From NCBI GenBank assembly GCA_963516475.1, contig CAUQBR010000011.1:1-58579 (forward strand): a DNA stretch of 58,579 bases. Direction: 5' to 3'. Below the pieces are notes generated by a model. The model was not told where the DNA came from and did no database searches. It saw only the letters and a program-made list of their open reading frames with translations. Positions 34,726 through 43,749 of this stretch are shown here, one piece after another. How positions within the stretch are numbered: the stretch's first letter is position 1; every line of letters starts with the position of its first letter. Position numbers and translations under genes: made by a program. Source of the stretch: JABCPE02 sp963516475 (GTDB taxonomy: Bacteria > Bacteroidota > Bacteroidia > Flavobacteriales > Weeksellaceae).

Positions 34726-37125
34726 TTATGAACGGAGTTCTGCATTAAACTGTTTCTTGAAAACATTTACCAAAGAATCCATTACCTGCGCTATTTCCTT
34801 TTCTTCCATCGTTTTTTCTTCGTTAAGAAGTTCAAAACTCAATGCATAAGATTTCTTATCCTCTGGAAGATTTTTGCCTTCATACACATCAAACAAATTG
34901 ATGCTCTTCAAGAATGGAGACTTGTTATTTTTAGCAGCATTATAAAGCTGTGTGTATAGCACAGACTTATCTACTAACAGCGCCAAATCCCTTCTTGTTT
35001 TGTTAAATTTAGGAATATCTTTGAAACGCAAATTCTCTGTATTACGAAGATTTTGACATTCTTCAAGCTCTATTTCTGCATAGAAAGCTTCTTGTTCTAT
35101 GTCAAATTTTTTCAGCATTTTCGGACTTACTTTTCCAAGCCTTGCAACGGTTTTTCCTTCAACTGAAAATTCTATTGCATCCGAAAAACGATCATCCTGC
35201 AATGGTTTTTCAACAATATCAAAATTCAACTTACTTAAAATAAGAGAAACATATGCTTTCAAATGATAAAAACTTGTGCTGCCCTTCGGAAGAAGCCAGT
35301 TTTCAGAATGATTTCTTCCCAAAACTAAAATCGCCAGCTGTTTTCTCTCCTCGTATTTTTCCTTTTTATGATAAATTTTTCCTAACTCGAAAAACTTAAT
35401 ATCCGCATTTTTTCTGTTGATATTATAAACCGCATTCTCCAAAAGCCCTTCCAGCAAAGACTTTCTCATAAACGCCAAGTCACCGCTCAATGGATTTAGC
35501 AGTTTCACAGCGTCTGTTTCATCTTCCACCGAAGTAAGGGAATTATTCATCACTTCATAAAACCCATTCGCCTGAAGCGCCCTTGCCCACTCGTTTTCTA
35601 ATCCATCTTGGTCATCAAAACTCAATTTCACTGGAGTAAAAGAAATTTTCTGTGGAGCATCTATCTTATTATACCCATAAATTCTAAGGATTTCCTCTAT
35701 CACATCTATTTCTCTGGTAACATCGGCTCTGTAGTTCGGCACCAAAAGCTCCAATCCATCAGCAATTTCGTTAAGAAGTTCTATTTCCAATGATTTCAAA
35801 ATCTCTTTTACTTTCCCTCTATGGATTTTTATTCCTAAAATTTGATCCAATTTAGAATATCTAAAAATCACATTATGAGGCTTTATTTTTTCAGGGTAAT
35901 GCTCTATATAATCCCCTACCAATGTCGCTCCTGTCAATTCCTGTAACAACTTCACTGCCAAGGAAATAGTAGTTTTAGTGTTATTCGGATCTACTCCTCT
36001 CTCAAAACGGAAAGAAGCATCGGTATTCAGCCCATGGAATTTAGCTCCTTTACGAACAGCAACAGGATTAAAGTAAGCACTTTCCAAGAAAATAGATTGT
36101 GTCTGCTCGGATACTCCGCTGTCCAGCCCACCAAAAACCCCAGCAATACAAAGCGGTTTCTGATTTCCATCTTTTATCATGATTTCCTCTCCATTCAGCG
36201 TTCTCTCCACTCCATCTAGTGTGGTGAATTTCGTTCCTTTCGGGCTGTTTCCTACCGTTATTTTATTTCCTCCAATTTTATCTAAATCAAAAGCATGAAG
36301 CGGCTGTCCATAAGCATGAAGAATGTAGTTGGTAACATCCACCACATTATTTATTGGTGAAAGACCTATCGCTTTTAGTCTGTTTTTCAGCCATTCTGGC
36401 GATTCTCCTACTTTTATATTTTTCAAAACAGCACCAATGTATCTCGGCGCCAAATCATTATTTTCCACCTCGATAGAGAAGTTGTGCTCACCTTCTGATT
36501 CAGCAGAGTAAGTTTCCATTTTAACAAGCTTGGAATCAATTCCATTACAAGTCAAAAATGCATGCAAGTCTCTCGCTACACCATAGTGAGAAATGGCATC
36601 GGTTCTGTTAGGTGTCAGTCCTATTTCATAAACTTCATCTTGCTGAATATCAAAATAATCTGCCAGAGGTTTTCCTACTTCATAAGTTTCATCCAAAACC
36701 ATAATTCCATCATGGCTGTTGCCCAAGTCTATCTCATCTTCAGCACAAATCATCCCTTCCGAAACCTCACCTCTGATTTTATTTCTATTAATAGTAAAAG
36801 AACCTCCATTCTTATCAAACAAAGTAGTCCCTACCACAGCCACCGCAACGATCTGTCCTGCAGCTACATTAGGAGCTCCGCAGACAATATTTAGAATTGT
36901 AGCATTTCCTACATCTACAGTTGTTTTGCTTAGTTTATCGGCGTTTGGATGTTTTCCACAAGTTAAAACCTTACCTACAACGATGCCTTCCAAACTTCCT
37001 TTGATAGTTTCAAATTTATCTATTCCCTCTACTTCCAAACCTATATCCGTGAGGTAGGTTCCTATTTTTTCTGAATTTAAATCTGTACTAATGTAATCTT
37101 TAAGCCAATTATTCGAAATCTTCAT
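34726..37125 (-). CDS. pheT: phenylalanyl-tRNA synthetase beta subunit
   Basis: The 799-residue beta chain of the heterotetrameric PheRS. Domain order is the N-terminal B1 core, the EMAP-like tRNA-binding domain (about 40-150; GIVVGKVLTCGKHPNADKL), the B3/B4 editing domain (RYIGAVLKNIKVG; then HAFDLDKIGG), B5 (about 400-470), the catalytic-like module and the C-terminal FDX-ACB anticodon-binding domain (RFKDIPKFNKTRRDLALLVD). Length is normal. The alpha subunit pheS is not in the window. Confidence 0.97.
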   Translation of the reverse strand: MKISNNWLKDYISTDLNSEKIGTYLTDIGLEVEGIDKFETIKGSLEGIVVGKVLTCGKHPNADKLSKTTVDVGNATILNIVCGAPNVAAGQIVAVAVVGTTLFDKNGGSFTINRNKIRGEVSEGMICAEDEIDLGNSHDGIMVLDETYEVGKPLADYFDIQQDEVYEIGLTPNRTDAISHYGVARDLHAFLTCNGIDSKLVKMETYSAESEGEHNFSIEVENNDLAPRYIGAVLKNIKVGESPEWLKNRLKAIGLSPINNVVDVTNYILHAYGQPLHAFDLDKIGGNKITVGNSPKGTKFTTLDGVERTLNGEEIMIKDGNQKPLCIAGVFGGLDSGVSEQTQSIFLESAYFNPVAVRKGAKFHGLNTDASFRFERGVDPNNTKTTISLAVKLLQELTGATLVGDYIEHYPEKIKPHNVIFRYSKLDQILGIKIHRGKVKEILKSLEIELLNEIADGLELLVPNYRADVTREIDVIEEILRIYGYNKIDAPQKISFTPVKLSFDDQDGLENEWARALQANGFYEVMNNSLTSVEDETDAVKLLNPLSGDLAFMRKSLLEGLLENAVYNINRKNADIKFFELGKIYHKKEKYEERKQLAILVLGRNHSENWLLPKGSTSFYHLKAYVSLILSKLNFDIVEKPLQDDRFSDAIEFSVEGKTVARLGKVSPKMLKKFDIEQEAFYAEIELEECQNLRNTENLRFKDIPKFNKTRRDLALLVDKSVLYTQLYNAAKNNKSPFLKSINLFDVYEGKNLPEDKKSYALSFELLNEEKTMEEKEIAQVMDSLVNVFKKQFNAELRS

Positions 37126-37147
37126 TGAAATATAAATATTAAAAAAG

Positions 37148-37177
37148 GAGATGCAAAGGTCTTTTACTCTACATCTC
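37148..37177 (-). terminator. terminator after dnaN
   Basis: On the minus strand GAGATG pairs with CATCTC around an 18-base loop, followed by CTTTTTT. Short stem, so only moderate strength. Confidence 0.5.
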
Positions 37178-37193
37178 GTTTATTTTCATTTTG

Positions 37194-38324
37194 TTAATTT
37201 AAACCTATTACTGGCATTGACAGCATGAGTATTTGCTCTTCCTCATCCAGCCCGTCCGCTGGTTCTACAATCCCTGGTCTATTCGCTTGGGACATTCTCA
37301 TGATAATATCCTCTGAATCTAGAACAGCTATCATTTCTGTCAGGAATTTCGAGCTGTATCCTATATTGATATCCTCTCCTGAGTAGTCACATGGTATCTG
37401 CATTTCTGCTTTATTCGCATATTCTGTATCTTCTGCATGAAGGTAAAGAATATTCCCAGACAACTTAAATCTCACCTGACTGGTAGATTTGCTGGCAAAA
37501 ATGGAAGCCCTTTTGATAGAACTTAATAAAAGTGCTCTATTTATAGTCAGCACATTAGGATTTTCCTTAGGAATTACTGCATTATAATTAGGATATTTTC
37601 CATCTATCAAACGACAAATCCATACATGCTCCTTGAAGGAAAACTTCGCCATGTTTTCATTAAACTCTATAACCACCTCATCATCTGAACTTGTCAGAAT
37701 ATTTTTAAAGATACTTAGTGGTTTTTTAGGCATAATGAACTCCATAGGCTCACTATTTTTAATATCTGTTCTTTTATAAACTACCAATCTATGAGAATCC
37801 GTTGCTACAAAATTAGCCTCCTCTTCTCCAAATTGGAAAAACACTCCTGTCATCACAGGACGAAGCGTATCATTACTTGTCGCAAAAAGCGTTTTAGAAA
37901 GAGCCTCTGCAAGAATTCCTGATGAAATAGTAACTTTTTGTGAAGAACTAAACTCAGCCAATTCAGGATATTCTTCTGCATTGTCCAACGCTATGAAATA
38001 GTTGTCCTTCTCATCTAAAATTTCTAAAAGCCCTCCTCCATTTTCATTTAGTTTAACCAAAAAAGTAAGAGGCTGATCTCCAAATGTTTTTATCGCATCT
38101 TGAAACATCTTAGCAGGAACTGCTATTTTGCCATTACTCTCTGACTTAACCGCCAAAGATGTCAAAAGAGTAGTCTCTCCGTCTGATGCTGTGATTTTAA
38201 GCAAATTATTTTCTAACTCAAAAAGAAAATTCTCCAATATCGGTCTGGATTGTGAACTAGATATCACACCACTTACCGTATTTAAAGCTTTTTGTAACTC
38301 GCCACTTGTGACAATAAATTTCAT
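37194..38324 (-). CDS. dnaN: DNA polymerase III beta sliding clamp
   Basis: The ring-shaped processivity factor of the replicase. From the ATG at 38324 it is 376 residues, with three repeated clamp folds. Marks are MKFIVTSGELQKALNTVSGV at the start, GKIAVPAKMF (about 75), ATDSHRLVVYKR (about 175), and the tail QILMLSMPVIGLN, where the PMR-type end of other clamps is replaced by MPVI. The frame opens earlier at 38348, but those eight residues are not family-like. dnaN here is not next to dnaA or recF. It has a -7 box at 38346. Confidence 0.97.
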   Translation of the reverse strand: MKFIVTSGELQKALNTVSGVISSSQSRPILENFLFELENNLLKITASDGETTLLTSLAVKSESNGKIAVPAKMFQDAIKTFGDQPLTFLVKLNENGGGLLEILDEKDNYFIALDNAEEYPELAEFSSSQKVTISSGILAEALSKTLFATSNDTLRPVMTGVFFQFGEEEANFVATDSHRLVVYKRTDIKNSEPMEFIMPKKPLSIFKNILTSSDDEVVIEFNENMAKFSFKEHVWICRLIDGKYPNYNAVIPKENPNVLTINRALLLSSIKRASIFASKSTSQVRFKLSGNILYLHAEDTEYANKAEMQIPCDYSGEDINIGYSSKFLTEMIAVLDSEDIIMRMSQANRPGIVEPADGLDEEEQILMLSMPVIGLN

Positions 38325-38345
38325 AATAATAACTAATTGAGCAGA

Positions 38346-38353
38346 CAAAGGTA
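38346..38353 (-). promoter_or_regulatory. -7 box of dnaN
   Basis: TACCTTTG on the minus strand, 21 bases before the dnaN ATG at 38324; it lies over the start of the longer alternative frame and so supports the shorter protein. Confidence 0.45.
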
Positions 38354-38406
38354 ATAATTTATCAGTAAAAAATAAAATTTATTTAATTTATTTCGGTTTA
38401 AAAATC

Positions 38407-38436
38407 TAAATAGCAGCCCTTTGAGACCGCTATTTA
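38407..38436 (-). terminator. hairpin after the FMN reductase gene
   Basis: TAAATAGC and GCTATTTA pair around a 14-base loop. On the minus strand it is followed by a T-rich stretch. It separates the reductase gene from dnaN. Confidence 0.55.
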
Positions 38437-38441
38437 AATAT

Positions 38442-38981
38442 TTAATTTATGAGAACTTGTTTTACTTTTTCTATTTTCGCTTCTAGTTCCTGTTTCTTTT
38501 CCTCGTTGATTATTCCCCTTTCCAAATCAAAATTTTCAGAAAAATTCGGAAGAGAAAAATCCTCTATCACATCCCCTCCATTGTATGGGAATCTTGCCTT
38601 TGCTGTCTCTAAAACCGTAAGACCTCCTCTCGGACCTGGAGCTGTAGCAGTGAGGAAAACTTTTTTATCACCGAAAGCACTTCTGTTTGGAATTCTTGAT
38701 ATCCAGTCAAAAATATTTTTGAAAGCCGTAGAATAAGATCCGTTATATTCCGCCAAGGAAATAATAAGCAAATCTGCTCCATCTATTTTCGCCGCAAAAT
38801 CTTCTGCCAGTTTAGGAACTCCACCACTTACCTCTCTGTCTATGCTGTAAATAGGCATTTCGTAGTCGTTAATATCAAGAAGCTCTACATCATGTCCTTC
38901 AAATTTACTTGAAATATAAGAAACCAACTGTTTATTGATAGAGTTAGAATGATTACTCGCTGCAAATGCTAATATTTTCAT
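38442..38981 (-). CDS. NADPH-dependent FMN reductase family protein
   Basis: A 179-residue flavodoxin-fold oxidoreductase. The phosphate-binding loop is AASNHSNSINKQLV (8-21), and the flavin isoalloxazine-contact block is SLAEYNGSYSTAFKNIFDW (about 77-95), followed by PGPRGG. Such enzymes (YieF/ChrR/azoreductase type) reduce quinones, chromate or free FMN with NAD(P)H. The natural substrate is unknown. It is a single gene between hairpins. Confidence 0.88.
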   Translation of the reverse strand: MKILAFAASNHSNSINKQLVSYISSKFEGHDVELLDINDYEMPIYSIDREVSGGVPKLAEDFAAKIDGADLLIISLAEYNGSYSTAFKNIFDWISRIPNRSAFGDKKVFLTATAPGPRGGLTVLETAKARFPYNGGDVIEDFSLPNFSENFDLERGIINEEKKQELEAKIEKVKQVLIN

Positions 38982-39058
38982 ATTTTTATTTTTTAAAATT
39001 TATGAAGCAAAAGTATAAGTTTTTATTTTATTGAAAATTGATTTATGTTAATAAAGAC

Positions 39059-39088
39059 AAAAGACCATCAAAAAATTGACAGCCTTTT
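39059..39088 (-). terminator. terminator after rplY
   Basis: On the minus strand AAAAGGCTGTCA pairs with TGATGGTCTTTT (12 pairs, three of them G-U) around ATTTTT, followed by a T-rich tail. Confidence 0.75.
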
Positions 39089-39113
39089 GTTTTAAACTTA
39101 TGAAAAGATTATT

Positions 39114-39707
39114 TTATTCTTCATCTTCTTCGTCTGCTCCTGCAGCACCTGCGTTTTTCATCGCATTTCTAGACATCTTCACAGCTGCGATTACAGCATT
39201 ATCTGGATGTAAGAATGTATACGCATCAGTTTTGATATCTCCCACATAAATTTTGTTACCAATTTTAAGTGGAGTCACATCTACCACGATTTCATCTGGT
39301 AAATTAGCAGGAACTGCTTTTAATTTCAGTTTTCTGAATGATTGTCTAAGAACACCACCCGCTACAACACCTTTAGCACGACCTGTAATTTTCACAGGAA
39401 CTTCCATTACTACTGGTTTGTCAGCACTCAACTGGTAGAAATCCACATGAAGGATTCTGTCCGTAATTGGGTGAAACTGAATGTCTTGTAATACTGCTGG
39501 AATAGTCTGTCCACCTACCTCAATAGATACCGTGTGTGCCTCAGGAGTGTAAACCAAGTTTTTGAAAGATTTCTCTTCTGTAGAGAAATGTAATGGTTCT
39601 TTACCTCCATAAACAACACAAGGAACTAATTCAGCATTGCGTAGAGCTTTTGTAGATTTTTTACCCACGCTTTCTCTTTTCTGTCCTTGAATTGTAATAG
39701 ATTTCAT
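39114..39707 (-). CDS. rplY: 50S ribosomal protein L25/general stress protein Ctc
   Basis: A 197-residue 5S rRNA-binding protein of the long (Ctc/TL5) type. The L25 domain (about 1-90) has SITIQGQKRESVGKKSTKAL and VHVDFYQL-like strands (ILHVDFYQL), and the C-terminal Ctc beta domain has VPVKITGRAKGVVAGGVLR and IYVGDIKTDAYTF. The tail is acidic (GADEEDEE). prs lies 21 bases upstream on the same strand; the prs-rplY pair is a common bacterial neighbourhood. Confidence 0.95.
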   Translation of the reverse strand: MKSITIQGQKRESVGKKSTKALRNAELVPCVVYGGKEPLHFSTEEKSFKNLVYTPEAHTVSIEVGGQTIPAVLQDIQFHPITDRILHVDFYQLSADKPVVMEVPVKITGRAKGVVAGGVLRQSFRKLKLKAVPANLPDEIVVDVTPLKIGNKIYVGDIKTDAYTFLHPDNAVIAAVKMSRNAMKNAGAAGADEEDEE

Positions 39708-39728
39708 TTTATAAAAAATTTAATTATT

Positions 39729-40667
39729 TTAAAATATAAACTTGTCATTGATGGATTTCTTGTTATGAACAAGATTCATCACATCTGCAAATAACGGGGC
39801 GCAAGATAGCACTTTTATTTTAGATGACAAACTGTTTTTAAGAGGAATTGAATCTGTGATGATAATTTCCTGCAATTTAGACTTCTCTATATTCTCATAT
39901 GCCTTTCCAGAAAGCACTCCGTGAGTAGCGATAGCTCTTACACTTTTTGCTCCTCTCTCCATGATGATATCCGCAGCCTTACAGAGTGTTCCCGCTGTAT
40001 CCACCATATCATCCACCAAAATCACATTTCTGTCTTCTACATTACCAATGAGGGTCATTTCTGCCACTTCATTCGCTTTTTTTCTTTCTTTGTAGCAAAT
40101 GGTAACTTCTGCTCCTAAATGGTTTGCATAGTTTTTGGCTCTTTTAGCTCCTCCCATATCAGGCGAGGCTATGGTCAAATTATCCAAATTCAAAGAGTTA
40201 ATATACTCCACAAAAATAGCCGATGCATAAAGATGGTCTACTGGAATTTCGAAAAAACCTTGAATCTGGTCTGCATGCAGATCCATTGTCATCACTCTAG
40301 TTGCTCCCGCTGTTGTTAAAAGATTTGCAACCAATTTCGCACCTATTGGCGCTCTCGGTTTGTCCTTTCTGTCTTGTCTTGCTAGACCAAAATACGGAAG
40401 AACCACCGTAATATTCTTTGCAGAAGCTCTTTTAGCCGCATCTATCATAAGAAGAAGCTCTAAAAGATTGTCCGCTGGAGGAAATGTAGAACCTATTAAA
40501 AAGACCCTTCCGCCTCTTACGGATTGGTCTAAAACAGGCTCAAATTCACCATCACTAAACTCTTGAAAATTGATTTTTCCTAGTTCCTGCCCATAATAAT
40601 GAGCAATTTTTTCAGCTAACTGTCTACTGGTCCTAGTGCTGAATAAATAAGATGTTTGAGAAGCCAT
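39729..40667 (-). CDS. prs: ribose-phosphate pyrophosphokinase
   Basis: Makes PRPP from ribose-5-phosphate and ATP for nucleotide, His and Trp synthesis. It is 312 residues. Marks are the FSDGE block (about 36), the flexible catalytic loop with FGLARQDRKDKPRAP (about 95-109), the DLHADQIQGFF metal site (about 129) and the PRPP-binding VILVDDMVDTAGT (about 213-225). It forms a two-gene unit with rplY. Confidence 0.97.
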   Translation of the reverse strand: MASQTSYLFSTRTSRQLAEKIAHYYGQELGKINFQEFSDGEFEPVLDQSVRGGRVFLIGSTFPPADNLLELLLMIDAAKRASAKNITVVLPYFGLARQDRKDKPRAPIGAKLVANLLTTAGATRVMTMDLHADQIQGFFEIPVDHLYASAIFVEYINSLNLDNLTIASPDMGGAKRAKNYANHLGAEVTICYKERKKANEVAEMTLIGNVEDRNVILVDDMVDTAGTLCKAADIIMERGAKSVRAIATHGVLSGKAYENIEKSKLQEIIITDSIPLKNSLSSKIKVLSCAPLFADVMNLVHNKKSINDKFIF

Positions 40668-40695
40668 TGTTTAATTTGAGTTTTTTTGAGAATTG

Positions 40696-40703
40696 CAAAA
40701 TTA
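40696..40703 (-). promoter_or_regulatory. -7 box of prs-rplY
   Basis: TAATTTTG on the minus strand, 28 bases before the prs ATG. It lies just after the terminator at 40713. No -33 TTG at the usual spacing. Confidence 0.4.
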
Positions 40704-40712
40704 GTAAAAAAT

Positions 40713-40743
40713 AAAACCACTTGAAAAATATCAAGCGGTTTTT
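40713..40743 (-). terminator. terminator after the GDSL lipoprotein gene
   Basis: AAAACC-A-CTTGA and TCAAG-C-GGTTTT pair with one A-C mismatch around a short A/T loop; on the minus strand it is followed by a U-rich stretch. It separates the GDSL gene from prs. Confidence 0.75.
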
Positions 40744-40759
40744 ATTTAATTATAAAATG

Positions 40760-42268
40760 TTATGGAAACTTCACTCCTGAATAGTTATTTGGATTTACTT
40801 GGCGTAAGTTGGATTTATATTTAGCATTGATAGCTTTGATAAATTCATTAGCAATCACGGCATATCCTTTTCCTGTAAGGTGTACGCCATCTAATGAAAA
40901 CGAGCCTCCTGTAACGAATGTAGTGGAATAATTCACTCCATTATACTGAATTCCAGAGCTTTTACCCAATTCTACCATTTTAGCATTAGCATCTACAAAA
41001 GCCAATCCATAAGCCTCCGCTAAAGCCTTTATTTGAGTATTATAAGCATTTGTCGCTGTCTGAACTTCCGCCACTTCTGACTTCGTCAATACATATTTAT
41101 CTTCCAAAGGATAAGTAATTCCTAGTTTATTAAATTGCTCAGAAACTCCAGTTACTTTAGATTTGATAACAGGTTTTGTAGATAATAATATCAAGTCTTC
41201 ACTCGTAGTGTGACGAGCCTGTCCATAGGTAATCCCAATGAAAGCCGCCTCAGCAGCAGAAACACCATTTCTTGTCAAAGCTGCCGTGATTTGAGATGAT
41301 AAATCAGTCAAGGTTTCATCTTTTATCAATAATGGATTTTGCCCAACTACCAATGTTTTCAATCTATCTCCTTGCCCTAAAGCAGTCAAAACAGGTTTTA
41401 ATTTTCCTACTAACTCAGCATTATAGGTAGCAGCATGAGCTTCATCCAATGGAGCAGCATTATACGGAACCGTTGTAAAGAACGGAATAGAAGTCACATT
41501 CGGAATGTTTGCTATCACTCCTTTAGTTGCCCCTACTGATTTCATCCCTTCTAAAACAGCTCTGATAGACCCCGCTAAAACATTAGGGTCTGTAATGTCA
41601 TTAGAAGAATATGTTCTTGGATTGGTGTTTCCTGTTTGGTTTGTTCCTACCCCTCCTGAAGTAGCATAAGAAAGCACATCATTATTCCCTATCCAAAGAG
41701 AGAAAAATGTAGGATTCTGAGCCTTAGCATCGTCTAAAACACTAGCAGTAGAAGAAGATGCAAATCTCACGAAATATGGGTTTGTTGTTCCAGATGCCAG
41801 CCCAGCCATGTTACCATAGCCATTCGCTACCAAATGGAAAGACTTAGCACCAGGCACTCCCATATTATTGTATGTTCCTGTTAATCTGTCTAATTCACTA
41901 ACAGCCGTAGAATACACAGGAGTCAATGCTCCATTTACCACTTGAAGAGTTAATTTTCCTTTAAACCCTGGTATATTAGCGAAACCACCGATGTTATCAG
42001 GCACCAAAGGCTGAGTAAAAGTTCCTCCACCTGCTTTTTGCATCTGCTCGGCAATCATCGCAGGATAAGACTCCAGCTGCCCATCTAAATACACTGTCCC
42101 ATCTCTATATCCAGAAGTCAAAGAATTCCCAAGAGCCACATATTTACTAAAATCTGCCTCTCCACTAGTTACCGCGATATCCGCTACATCGGTTTCAAAA
42201 TCAGTTTTACAACTTGTAACTGACAAAACAGCCAGAACGGCCATTGATGATATAAATACTTTTTTCAT
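40760..42268 (-). CDS. SGNH/GDSL hydrolase lipoprotein
   Basis: A 502-residue lipoprotein (leader ending VTSC, Cys20). Block I is VALGNSLTSGYRDG with the Ser nucleophile in a GNS variant of GDS (about 48); a Gly in block II and WIGNNDVL (block III Asn) follow; the last block GVHLTGKGYAVIANEF supplies the Asp/His pair. The family includes esterases and lipases. The length is long for SGNH, with an Ala/Thr-rich middle. The FadL-type channel gene lies 9 bases upstream; this pair is frequent in flavobacteria and suggests that the enzyme frees a lipid that the channel imports. That is inference. Confidence 0.85.
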   Translation of the reverse strand: MKKVFISSMAVLAVLSVTSCKTDFETDVADIAVTSGEADFSKYVALGNSLTSGYRDGTVYLDGQLESYPAMIAEQMQKAGGGTFTQPLVPDNIGGFANIPGFKGKLTLQVVNGALTPVYSTAVSELDRLTGTYNNMGVPGAKSFHLVANGYGNMAGLASGTTNPYFVRFASSSTASVLDDAKAQNPTFFSLWIGNNDVLSYATSGGVGTNQTGNTNPRTYSSNDITDPNVLAGSIRAVLEGMKSVGATKGVIANIPNVTSIPFFTTVPYNAAPLDEAHAATYNAELVGKLKPVLTALGQGDRLKTLVVGQNPLLIKDETLTDLSSQITAALTRNGVSAAEAAFIGITYGQARHTTSEDLILLSTKPVIKSKVTGVSEQFNKLGITYPLEDKYVLTKSEVAEVQTATNAYNTQIKALAEAYGLAFVDANAKMVELGKSSGIQYNGVNYSTTFVTGGSFSLDGVHLTGKGYAVIANEFIKAINAKYKSNLRQVNPNNYSGVKFP

Positions 42269-42277
42269 GATTTCAAA

Positions 42278-43510
42278 TTAAAAAGGGTTATAAGAAATTC
42301 CTAGACCGAAATATGCCGCTTTGGATTTCAGCTGGCCATAAAATCCTAAATTATCATTCATACTATTTCTTCTCCTCATAAATGCATATCCTCCAGAAAT
42401 ATCAACATTAAATTTATTGAATTTCAGCCCAATACCAGCCGTTATCACATTATTATCAAAAGATGGAGTTTCTGGAATAAAATCCTTATCCTCATATGGA
42501 GACTGGTCATAGTAATATCCTAAACGCCCAGCAATCATGTCAGTAAACTGATACTGCGTTCCAAAACGCCAAGTCTGTGTATTCTTAAAGTTTTTAAGGT
42601 TTTTTAATACTGTTTTATCTTTCTGATTTCCTATAAGTGCGTTTTCAAAATCAAGCGTCAGAGCATCATAGCGAGACCATCCTGTATAGTTAAAATCAGC
42701 TGAAACTTGCCATTTCGGAGTGATTCTGTATGTAGCTCCTATTGTGTATTCTTCTACTAATGGAAGTTCTGCTTTAAATTTATCCTGACCATTCGCATCC
42801 ACCTTCAGCGCTGAATACAATGCCGAAGATACATTAAAACTCACAACACCATCATTAGCCTTTACAATTACAGGCGAACGGTATGCAACACTTACATCAA
42901 GCTTATCCGTTGGTCTAAAATAGAATCCCAATCCTAGACCATGTCCACTTGCTTTGGTGTCTTTTAAATTTAAACTACCATTAAATTTATTAAGTTTCTT
43001 ATCCCAGTCCACTTGTCCTTTTACATACATATAGCTCAGACCTACCGACATCCAATCCGCCATCTTCACTGAAACTGCAGGCTGGAAGAAATAACTCTTC
43101 AGGCTCATTTTAGTTACGATTTCATCTCCTGTCCATTTTTCTGGCCACTGAACTGTACTTCCGAAAGGCGTAGTAAAACTAAATCCCACAGAAACATTAT
43201 CCACCACCTTATACGCTACAGCCGCATAAATAGGCGTTCCCAAAGGATTTTCCGTAGAATAAGCCTCTCCTGTGTCTAGATTTTGGTACGACACTTTACT
43301 TGCCACTCCAAAACCACCAGCTACTACACTGAGTTTACTTGGAATGAAAGACATTCCCGCTGGATTAAAAAAAGCTACACTCGCATCTTCTGCATGGGCA
43401 CTCGTGTGCGCCATAGCCAACTGCTTCACTCCTTGTAGCGATACTCTGAACCCTCCCGCATAGGCTAGGGTTCCCGCCAATAATGTTATTGGTAACAAAA
43501 TTTTTCTCAT
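42278..43510 (-). CDS. OmpP1/FadL-family outer-membrane channel
   Basis: A 410-residue outer-membrane barrel of the FadL/TodX family, which lets hydrophobic compounds such as fatty acids cross. The signal peptide is MRKILLPITLLAGTLAYA, using the ATG at 43510 rather than the GTG at 43525. The mature N-terminal plug has GGFRVSLQGVKQLAMAHTSAHAEDASVAFFNPAG, with the NPAG motif conserved in this family. The barrel ends in GLGISYNPF with a terminal Phe. It leads the two-gene unit with the GDSL lipoprotein. A -7 box and a TTTAAATTTAAAC element lie upstream. Confidence 0.93.
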   Translation of the reverse strand: MRKILLPITLLAGTLAYAGGFRVSLQGVKQLAMAHTSAHAEDASVAFFNPAGMSFIPSKLSVVAGGFGVASKVSYQNLDTGEAYSTENPLGTPIYAAVAYKVVDNVSVGFSFTTPFGSTVQWPEKWTGDEIVTKMSLKSYFFQPAVSVKMADWMSVGLSYMYVKGQVDWDKKLNKFNGSLNLKDTKASGHGLGLGFYFRPTDKLDVSVAYRSPVIVKANDGVVSFNVSSALYSALKVDANGQDKFKAELPLVEEYTIGATYRITPKWQVSADFNYTGWSRYDALTLDFENALIGNQKDKTVLKNLKNFKNTQTWRFGTQYQFTDMIAGRLGYYYDQSPYEDKDFIPETPSFDNNVITAGIGLKFNKFNVDISGGYAFMRRRNSMNDNLGFYGQLKSKAAYFGLGISYNPF

Positions 43511-43541
43511 GTTTCTTGTTTTCACTTTTCTTTTGAAGGTG

Positions 43542-43549
43542 CAAATATA
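43542..43549 (-). promoter_or_regulatory. -7 box of the FadL-type gene
   Basis: TATATTTG on the minus strand, 31 bases before the ATG at 43510. The element at 43563-43575 covers the place where a -33 box would be. Confidence 0.45.
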
Positions 43550-43562
43550 AAAATATTATTTC

Positions 43563-43575
43563 TTTAAATTTAAAC
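43563..43575. repeat. TTTAAATTTAAAC element, copy 1
   Basis: Thirteen bases that recur identically at 43675-43687, in the same 239-base intergenic region. Near the FadL-type promoter. It may be a regulator site or chance in very AT-rich DNA. Confidence 0.35.
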
Positions 43576-43673
43576 ATTTTTTCAAAAACAATATTTGTTT
43601 GAATTTTTAAATAACACTAAATATCTTTAAATTAAATAATTAAAACCAAATTAAATTTAATAAATCTAATATC

Positions 43674-43687
43674 GTTTAAATTTAAAC
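43674..43687. repeat. GTTTAAATTTAAAC palindrome, copy 2
   Basis: A perfect 14-base palindrome containing the 13-base element of copy 1. It lies about 36 bases upstream of the ruvB -7 box. The remainder of 43511-43749 shows no gene. Confidence 0.4.
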
Positions 43688-43705
43688 AATGATTTAATTT
43701 ACTAC

Positions 43706-43730
43706 TTGGTCAAAAAAATCTTTATCTTTG
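43706..43730 (+). promoter_or_regulatory. promoter before ruvB
   Basis: TATCTTTG (43723-43730) is a full match to TAnnTTTG and ends 19 bases before the ATG. A TTG lies at 43706-43708 but at only 14 bases, shorter than the usual 19. Confidence 0.45.
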
Positions 43731-43749
43731 GTTCTCAAATAGATTAGAA

